A stretch of 64,000 nt of DNA, from contig NZ_CP021645.1 of the NCBI RefSeq assembly GCF_006384975.1, positions 4,492,001 to 4,556,000 on the forward strand, given 5' to 3'. The notes under the pieces are model-generated. The model made no database searches. It had not been told where the DNA came from and saw only the letters and a program-made list of their open reading frames with translations. Source of the DNA: Pseudomonas oryzihabitans. Its GTDB lineage: Bacteria; Pseudomonadota; Gammaproteobacteria; Pseudomonadales; Pseudomonadaceae. Made by a program: the position numbers and the translations under genes. Shown in pieces: positions 58,534 to 64,000 of this stretch; the first letter of the stretch is position 1, and each line of letters opens with the position of its first letter.

Positions 58534-59508
58534 CTAGCGGCGTTCCAGGGCCGCCGGGTTGACCAGATCGGTCGGGCGCTCGCCGGTGAGCGCCGCGATC
58601 AGGTTATCCACTGCCCGTTCCGCCATGGCATGGCGCGTCTCGTGGGTGGCCGAGCCGATGTGGGGCAGGGTGACCACGTTGGGCAGCTCGAACAGCGGCG
58701 AGGCCTCCAGCGGTTCCTGGGTATAGACGTCGAGGCCCGCACCGCGGATCTGGCCGCTGCGCAGCGCCTCGATCAGCGCCGGCTCGTCGACCACCGCGCC
58801 GCGCGCCAGGTTGATCAGGATGGCGCTGGACTTCATCAGTCCCAGTTCGCGGGTGCCAATGAGCTTCTCCGTGGCGGCCGAGAGAGGCACCACCAGGCAG
58901 ACGAAGTCGGCTTCCTGGAGCAATTCGTCCAGCTCGCGGCGTTGGGCACCCATCTGCTCTTCCAGTTCGGGCTTGGGGCTATTGGCGGAGTAGAGGATCG
59001 GCATGTCGAAGCCGAAGTGGCCGCGCTTGGCGATGGCGGCGCCGATACGACCGGCACCGACGATGCCCAGGGTACGGCCATGGATATCCGTACCATAGTG
59101 CTCTTCGCCGATGCCCTTGCGCCAGAGACCGGCCTTGACGAAGGCATCCAGCTCCGGCACCCGCCGCGCAGTGCTCATCAACAGGGTGAAGCCGAGATCG
59201 GCAGTGGTTTCGGTGAGGACATCCGGGGTATTGGTGAGCAGGATGCCGCGCCCGGTCAGGTAGTCCAGGTCGTAACTGTCGTAGCCGACCGAGACGCTGG
59301 CGATGGCTTCCAGGGTGGTAGCCATCTCCAGCTCCTTCTCGCCCAGTTTGCGACTGGCGCCGATCAGGCCCTGGGCCTTGGCAGCGGAGGCGGCGAAGAG
59401 ATCGATGTTGGCACTGAAGGGAATCACCTCGACGGTGAAGTGTTCGCGCAGACGTTCCACCAGGCTTTCGGGCAGGCGGTTGTAGACCACTACGTGCTTC
59501 TTGCTCAT
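58534..59508 (-). CDS. ghrB: 2-hydroxyacid dehydrogenase, GhrB/2-ketogluconate reductase type
   Basis: NAD(P)H-dependent reductase of glyoxylate, hydroxypyruvate or 2-ketogluconate. The 324 residues equal E. coli GhrB in length. Rossmann motif GIVGAGRIGAAIAKRG (about 149-164), catalytic Arg in NLARGAVVDE, Glu in YTQEPLE, and His in PHIGSATHETR are intact. The start is ATG 59508 with GAGG before it; a GTG six nt upstream is less likely. It lies 24 nt downstream of the HAD gene in one operon. Confidence 0.9.
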   Translation of the reverse strand: MSKKHVVVYNRLPESLVERLREHFTVEVIPFSANIDLFAASAAKAQGLIGASRKLGEKELEMATTLEAIASVSVGYDSYDLDYLTGRGILLTNTPDVLTETTADLGFTLLMSTARRVPELDAFVKAGLWRKGIGEEHYGTDIHGRTLGIVGAGRIGAAIAKRGHFGFDMPILYSANSPKPELEEQMGAQRRELDELLQEADFVCLVVPLSAATEKLIGTRELGLMKSSAILINLARGAVVDEPALIEALRSGQIRGAGLDVYTQEPLEASPLFELPNVVTLPHIGSATHETRHAMAERAVDNLIAALTGERPTDLVNPAALERR

Positions 59509-59532
59509 CGACACCTCGGATTGCGAAAAAAG

Positions 59533-60396
59533 TTAAGCCAGGCCCGCCGCCGCGAAGCGCGGACGCTCGCCATGCTGGTCGAGCAACACTTCGAGCCCCT
59601 CGCGTGTGGGTTCCTGGTTGAATTCCAGACCCAGGGCCTCGCGGTGAATCCCAGTCGCGGCCAGCCAAAGACAATCGATCTGCGCCGCCACCGCACCGGG
59701 CACGTCGGTCACCAGGGAGTCACCGACGAACAGCAGTCGGCTGGCGCCCCGTTCGCCCAGTTCCCGTGCCGCGCAGCGATAGGCATAGGGATCGGGTTTG
59801 CCATACCAGGTGACCGCGCCGCCCAGTTCGGCGAAGCGATCCGCCAACTTGCCGGCTGCATAGCAGGGTAGACCCCCGGACACCACGTTGCGATCCGGAT
59901 TGGCGCACAGAAAGGGCTTGTCGAGGGCGCCGGCCAGCGGTGCGAAGCGGGCTTCCAATTCGTCTTCCGGGAAGCTGCCGACCCCCAGGATGATGGCCGC
60001 CAGGTCGATGTCGTCGACGAAGCGTTCGCGGATAACCGCGGGCCAGCCGACCTGGCCGGTACCGGGGCCGGACAGATAGATACCGCCCTGGCTGAATGTA
60101 GGGTCCTTGAGAAAGGCATCGATGGCCAACTGACCGGAGGTCGTCACGCCAGCGAAGAGGTGGCGTGGTACGCCCAGCTTGACCAGTTCCTCGGCCATGC
60201 CCTCGGCATCGCGTGAGGCGTTGCTGAGGAACCACACCGGCTTGCCCTCGGCCGCCCGCCGCTCCAGCCAGGCGCGGGCGCCGGGAAAGGTCTCGTAGCC
60301 GTCGATCAGCACGCCCCAGAGGTCGAGGATGAAGCCGTCATAGGTGGCCAGAGCGTCGTCCAGTTGATCGAGGCGGAGCAGGGTAGGAACAGTCAT
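59533..60396 (-). CDS. HAD-IIA family phosphatase
   Basis: A 287-residue HAD hydrolase of the IIA cap type (NagD-like). Motif I LDLWGVLIDG (about 25-34; both catalytic Asp replaced in part: LDLWG gives one Asp before WG), motif II LSNASR, motif III Lys in WYGKPDPYAY, and motif IV FVGDSLVTDVPGA. The first motif reads ILDLWGVLIDG, the form seen in this subfamily. The substrate is unknown. Upstream partner of ghrB in the same operon. Start ATG 60396. Confidence 0.87.
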   Translation of the reverse strand: MTVPTLLRLDQLDDALATYDGFILDLWGVLIDGYETFPGARAWLERRAAEGKPVWFLSNASRDAEGMAEELVKLGVPRHLFAGVTTSGQLAIDAFLKDPTFSQGGIYLSGPGTGQVGWPAVIRERFVDDIDLAAIILGVGSFPEDELEARFAPLAGALDKPFLCANPDRNVVSGGLPCYAAGKLADRFAELGGAVTWYGKPDPYAYRCAARELGERGASRLLFVGDSLVTDVPGAVAAQIDCLWLAATGIHREALGLEFNQEPTREGLEVLLDQHGERPRFAAAGLA

Positions 60397-60462
60397 GCAG
60401 CGGAATCCGATGGTGAAGAAGGGAAACAGCAAGCCTAACCGGTTTTGCCGAGCGGCTGCCGA

Positions 60463-60497
60463 AAACGCAGACACCGGCCTAAGCCGGTGTCTGTTTT
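60463..60497. terminator. Bidirectional intrinsic terminator after algA
   Basis: CAGACACCGGC (60468-60478) pairs perfectly with GCCGGTGTCTG (60483-60493), 4-nt loop, with AAAA upstream and TTTT downstream. It sits between the algA stop and the HAD gene on the - strand. Confidence 0.9.
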
Positions 60498-60514
60498 GTC
60501 GCGCTAAGCGAGAC

Positions 60515-61975
60515 TCAGCGGGTGGACGCCTTGCCCGCCTTGGCGACTTCCAGGGCCTGGGTGTCGACGCGGCCGTAGATGTCTTCGAAGCGGACGATGT
60601 CGTCCTCGCCCAGGTAGCCACCGGACTGCACCTCGATCAGCTCCAGCGGTACCTTGCCGGGGTTGGCCAGGCGATGCACGGAGGTCATCGGCAGGTAGGT
60701 GGACTGGTTCTCGGTCAGCAGGAACACCTTGTCGTCGCAGGTGACCTCGGCGGTACCGGAGACCACGATCCAGTGCTCGGCACGGTGGTGGTGCATCTGC
60801 AGCGACAGCTGGGCACCCGGCTTGACGGTGATGCGCTTGACCTGGAAGCGCTGACCCATGTCGATGGAGTCGTAGGAACCCCAGGGGCGGAAGACTTCCT
60901 GGTGGGCCTTGACCTCGTTGCGGTTCTGCTTCTCGAGGGCATTGACCAGCTTCTTGACGTCCTGGACCTTGTCCTTGTGGGCGATCATGACGGCGTCCTT
61001 GGTTTCCACCACGACCACGTCATCCAGGCCGACCAGGGTCACCAGCTTGCCATTGCCGTGGACCAGGCAGTTGCGGCTGTCATGCAGGACGACGTCGCCC
61101 TTGAGCACGTTGCCGTTGCTGTCCTTGGCATGGACGTCCCACAGGGCGGACCAGGAACCGACATCGTTCCAGCCGGCGCTCATGGGCACCACGCAGGCGC
61201 GGGTGGTCTTTTCCATGACCGCGTAGTCGATGGAGTTGTCCGGGCAGACGGCGAAGGTGGCGGCATCGATGCTGATGTTGATGCCGTCGATGCTGCTGCG
61301 CTCAAGGGCCAGCAGGCAGGTGTCGTAGATGTCGGTATCGTGCTTCTTCAGCTCTTCCAGGAAACGGCTGGCGCGGAACAGGAAGATGCCGCTGTTCCAG
61401 CAGTAGTCACCGGAAGCCACGTATTCGGTGGCGGTAACGGCATCGGGCTTCTCGACGAAGCGCTCGACGCGTGCCACGCCCTCGGGCAGACCGTCGGAGG
61501 AGCCGGTCTTGATGTAGCCGTAGCCGGTCTCGGGCGCGGTGGCCGGAATACCGAACAGCACCATTTCGCCGCGCTCGGCGGCGGCGGCGGCCTGCTGCAG
61601 GGCAGCCTTGAACTGGGCTTCGTCTTCGATCACGTGATCGGCGGGCAGCACCAGCATCAGGTCATCCTTGCCGTCGGCGACCAGTTGCATGGCGGCGATG
61701 GCGACGGCCGGCGCGGTGTTGCGGCCGAAGGGCTCCATGATCAGCGCCTGGGGTTTGCACTCCACGGCCTTGAGCTGCTCTTCCACCAGGTAACGGTGCT
61801 CGGCGTTGCAGACGATGATCGGGCAATCGATGCTGCCCTCGCAGCCCAGGCGATTGATGGTCTCCTGGAACATGGTCTGTTCGCTGGTCAGGGCCAGGAA
61901 CTGCTTGGGGTAGAGCTTGCGCGAGAGGGGCCAGAGTCGCGAGCCGCTACCACCGGACAGGATGACGGGAATCAT
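60515..61975 (-). CDS. algA: Mannose-1-phosphate guanylyltransferase / mannose-6-phosphate isomerase
   Basis: Bifunctional enzyme making GDP-mannose for exopolysaccharides and lipopolysaccharide. The 486 residues are full length. N-terminal guanylyltransferase: GGSGSRLWPLSRKLYPKQF (8-26) and FVEKPD; C-terminal cupin isomerase: RPWGSYDSIDMG, metal-binding QMHHHRAEHWIVVSGTAEV. The alginate operon is not in this window; the gene stands alone as in the AlgA/PslB/ManC type, so the exact paralog (algA, pslB or manC) is uncertain. Start ATG 61975. Confidence 0.92.
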   Translation of the reverse strand: MIPVILSGGSGSRLWPLSRKLYPKQFLALTSEQTMFQETINRLGCEGSIDCPIIVCNAEHRYLVEEQLKAVECKPQALIMEPFGRNTAPAVAIAAMQLVADGKDDLMLVLPADHVIEDEAQFKAALQQAAAAAERGEMVLFGIPATAPETGYGYIKTGSSDGLPEGVARVERFVEKPDAVTATEYVASGDYCWNSGIFLFRASRFLEELKKHDTDIYDTCLLALERSSIDGINISIDAATFAVCPDNSIDYAVMEKTTRACVVPMSAGWNDVGSWSALWDVHAKDSNGNVLKGDVVLHDSRNCLVHGNGKLVTLVGLDDVVVVETKDAVMIAHKDKVQDVKKLVNALEKQNRNEVKAHQEVFRPWGSYDSIDMGQRFQVKRITVKPGAQLSLQMHHHRAEHWIVVSGTAEVTCDDKVFLLTENQSTYLPMTSVHRLANPGKVPLELIEVQSGGYLGEDDIVRFEDIYGRVDTQALEVAKAGKASTR

Positions 61976-62368
61976 GGGCGTTACTCCTTCAGCGTCTGCT
62001 GATTTGTGGCCGCTGTCCCTAGGGTCGGGACGAAGCGTCCGTGCTTCGAAAGGTCAACCGTCCGGAAACCGTGACGGTACAACTTGAACAATGCGGACTG
62101 ATTGCCAGTGGCCATTACAGCCTCCAGCAAGGACCAGACAAAGACAGAATCAAATAGAAGTGGTTCTCAGCGAAGTTTCCTTTTTCCGGAATAACGACGA
62201 TTTTGAGAGATCCGACAAGTTTCTTGCCAGGAAAGCCGTCGCCGCGCTGCAACCTTTTTATTGGAGGGAGATGACAGTCTTTCATGGAAGTAGCCCAGGG
62301 GTTGTGATCGCCTAGCCACTTCGGACGTACAGGACATAAGGCCTTCTGCCATCCGTCGATTTGCCAAT
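61976..62368. other. Intergenic region between algA and yaaA
   Basis: 393 bases holding the upstream region of algA (- strand) and the 3' side of yaaA. No convincing gene: the frames at 62091 and 62167 are overlapping, short and lack ribosome sites. It is AT-richer than the flanks. I do not recognise a promoter, terminator or RNA. Confidence 0.5.
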
Positions 62369-63148
62369 TTAGTCATGAGGGGCGTCGCGGAGGAAGACCA
62401 GCTTATCGGCCGTCGAGCGATCATCTGCATAGGCATAGCCTTGGTCGGCAAAGTCCCGCAGGTCGTCCACCTGGGTGATGCGCTGCTTGATCACGTGCCG
62501 GGCCATCAGGCCGCGCGCCTTCTTGGCGTAGAAGCTGATGATCTTGTACTCGCCGTTCTTGAGATCGCGGAATTCCACGTCGACCACCCGGGCCTGCAGG
62601 TGGGAGCGGCGCACGGCAGTGAAGTATTCGTTCGAGGCCAGGTTGAGCAGGACGTCATCGCCCTGGGCCGCCAGGTCCGCATTGAGCCAGTCGCTGATGC
62701 GTTCGCCCCAGAAGGCATAGAGGTCCTTGCCGCGCGGATTGGCGAACTTGGTGCCCATCTCCAGGCGATAGGGTTGCATCAGGTCCAGCGGGCGCAATAG
62801 CCCATAGAGTCCCGACAGCATGCGCAGGTGGCGCTGGGCGAAGTCGAAATCGTCAGCCTGGAAATCGTCCGCGGCGAGTCCGGTGTAGACGTCGCCCTTG
62901 AAGGCCAGGATGGCCTGCTTGGCATTGGCCGGGGTGAAATCTGGCGTCCAGCTGCCGAAGCGGGCGACGTTGAGCGCGGCGATCTTGTCGGAGACGCCCA
63001 TCAGCTTGGCGACATCCGCTGGTGTTAGGTGCTTGAGCCCGTCGATCAGCTCGCGGGAGTGATCCAGGTATTGCGGCAGTGTGTGGCGGGTGGTGCTGGG
63101 TGGCGTGTCGTAGTCCAGCGTCTTGGCGGGCGAAATCACCATCAGCAT
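62369..63148 (-). CDS. yaaA: Peroxide stress protein YaaA
   Basis: DUF328 family, 259 residues. In E. coli YaaA lowers free iron in cells under hydrogen peroxide stress and binds DNA. Conserved segments: [13 protein letters not shown] at the start, [37 protein letters not shown] block (about 113-140), and [17 protein letters not shown]. Start ATG 63148 with AGGAG upstream. Single gene, divergent from phoH. Confidence 0.95.
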   Translation of the reverse strand: MLMVISPAKTLDYDTPPSTTRHTLPQYLDHSRELIDGLKHLTPADVAKLMGVSDKIAALNVARFGSWTPDFTPANAKQAILAFKGDVYTGLAADDFQADDFDFAQRHLRMLSGLYGLLRPLDLMQPYRLEMGTKFANPRGKDLYAFWGERISDWLNADLAAQGDDVLLNLASNEYFTAVRRSHLQARVVDVEFRDLKNGEYKIISFYAKKARGLMARHVIKQRITQVDDLRDFADQGYAYADDRSTADKLVFLRDAPHD

Positions 63149-63503
63149 CGGGTTGGCTCCTCTTGGCGAGGCGCCATTCTAGAGGCCTGCGCTGCGCTAC
63201 TCCAGTGCTCGTTGCGCATGGGGTCGATAGGTATTGACCGCGCCACCAGGGCGACGTTGCCCGGGCAACCGACGATCGATACCGGTCTTGGAAAAAAACT
63301 CGGCGGCGCTAAAAAAAGCTTTTGTGCCCAAGGCCTTTTGCGTTATTACCGAACTGTCCGTCGCATCTCTCGGGTCCCGTGCCCTCATGTTGGCCGGTCC
63401 GTGAACCCGTTGCTGGAGCGACGGCACCTTTCGCTGCGGAGCGTCGTCCTGGCGCTCCGTCGACTGGCTTGCGAGTCAAGCGTTTCTGACGAGGTGAACG
63501 AGT
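63149..63503. other. Intergenic region between yaaA and phoH
   Basis: 355 bases with both divergent promoters. It contains a perfect 14-bp palindrome GTTGCCCGGGCAAC (63256-63269) and A/T-rich runs around 63290-63320. No supported gene; the + frame at 63029 and - frame at 63197 lack ribosome sites and family features. Confidence 0.5.
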
Positions 63504-64000
63504 ATGGATGATCACGGACGCTCCCGCCCCACCCAGCCCACTCTCTATGTGCTCGACACCAACGTACTGATCCACGACCCCAACGCGCTGCTCAATTTCG
63601 AGGAGCATCACGTCGCCATTCCCATGACGGTCCTGGAGGAACTCGACAAGCTCAAGACGGGCAAGCACAACGTCGCCGCCGAGTGTCGGCAGGCGATCCG
63701 ACTGATCGACAGTGTCCTGGCCGAGTCCTCCCCCGAGGACGTCGAGCGGGGCGTACCCATTCCCCGCGGCAAGGGCGAGGCCAAGGGGCGCCTGTCCATC
63801 CTCATGGGCCGTCGTGCCGGGCCCATGGCCTGCCTGCCCGACGACATCAACGACAACCGCATCATCAACCAGCTCGTCGAATTGCGGAATCTGCATCCCC
63901 AGGAGCGGGTGGTGCTGGTCACCAAGGACATCAACATGCGCCTCAAGGCGCGTGGTTGCGGCATCGCCGCGGAGGACTACCAGACCGATCAGTTGCTCGA
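63504..64000 (+). CDS. PhoH family protein with N-terminal PIN domain (partial)
   Basis: The first 165 codons of a PhoH2/YlaK-type protein, cut by the window end. The N-terminal PIN-like ribonuclease domain has TLYVLDTNVLIHDPNALLNF (Asp at 19), VLEELDKLK and, near the end, VVLVTKDINMRLKARG with the acidic residues of the metal site. The PhoH ATPase domain would follow outside the window. Such proteins act as RNA helicase/nucleases. Start ATG 63504, ribosome site GAGG. Divergent from yaaA. Confidence 0.9.
   Translation, partial: MDDHGRSRPTQPTLYVLDTNVLIHDPNALLNFEEHHVAIPMTVLEELDKLKTGKHNVAAECRQAIRLIDSVLAESSPEDVERGVPIPRGKGEAKGRLSILMGRRAGPMACLPDDINDNRIINQLVELRNLHPQERVVLVTKDINMRLKARGCGIAAEDYQTDQLL

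Noticed and set aside
58348..59871. 507-codon + strand frame over ghrB and the HAD gene
   Set aside because: Antisense to two well-supported enzymes and spans the gap between them; shadow frame.
60395..62002. 535-codon + strand frame over algA
   Set aside because: Antisense to algA with all catalytic motifs on the other strand.

Overview
The window is chromosomal DNA from a high-GC Pseudomonas. The core genes read as Pseudomonas-type (EttA, Fpr, RadA, MapZ, CstA, SecA, ArgJ, AlgA). From memory, two runs keep the P. aeruginosa gene order: fpr/mscL/radA/copB-like/mapZ/cstA/ybdD/yjiA, and dciA/secA/argJ/GST/Nudix. A plant-associated species such as the P. oryzihabitans/psychrotolerans group would fit, partly because of a LuxR solo with the residue signature of plant-responsive regulators. 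The species is an inference. I see no tRNA, rRNA, CRISPR array, integrase or intact insertion sequence.

Layout. 1-2940: 3'-truncated membrane sensor with PAS and GGDEF domains. 3119-4783: ettA. 4836-8751: molybdate module (Mop, ModE, ModABC) with a ModE-type box in an unexpected place. 8743-14694: LysR/EamA pair, amino-acid permease divergent from a LuxR solo, a small NTF2-fold protein, and glutaminase. 15002-17031: chemoreceptor behind a FliA-type promoter. 17069-20290: barrel-like envelope protein, MerR regulator and two alpha/beta hydrolases. 20291-23414: AT-richer island holding one large gene, an N-terminal RelE/ParE-like domain fused to a complete SF1 (UvrD-type) helicase, bracketed by a 39-bp imperfect inverted repeat. 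23415-32570: clsA, rlmG, fpr, a TerC/CBS protein with a hairpin over its ribosome binding site, mscL, small proteins, radA and a CopB-like protein. 32621-32936: three tandem copies of a 95-bp palindromic repeat; a fourth copy lies at 45642-45737. 32950-39103: mapZ, a two-component system, a MITE-like element, cstA-ybdD and yjiA. 39107-45646: dciA, secA, argJ, GST and a Nudix-TenI fusion. 45754-48290: arsR-MFS-OYE operon. 48513-56734: OmpA-like lipoprotein, a response regulator with GGDEF and EAL domains, ClsB-like phospholipase D, acyltransferase and small enzymes. 56783-63148: fumarase, GhrB, HAD phosphatase, algA and yaaA. 63504 to the end: phoH (partial).

How genes work together. ModE, Mop and ModABC form a molybdate sensing, storage and uptake unit. 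c-di-GMP signalling appears three times (window-start sensor, MapZ, the RR-GGDEF-EAL protein), along with a chemoreceptor; MapZ-type proteins couple c-di-GMP to chemotaxis. CstA with YbdD is a peptide/pyruvate uptake system; the adjacent Cache-domain kinase and regulator are candidates for its control, and two AAnAAnAA motifs suggest Hfq/Crc repression. The most novel candidate is the RelE-helicase island, followed by the LuxR solo with its palindromic operator candidate. All functions are assigned by reading motifs; no database search was run.
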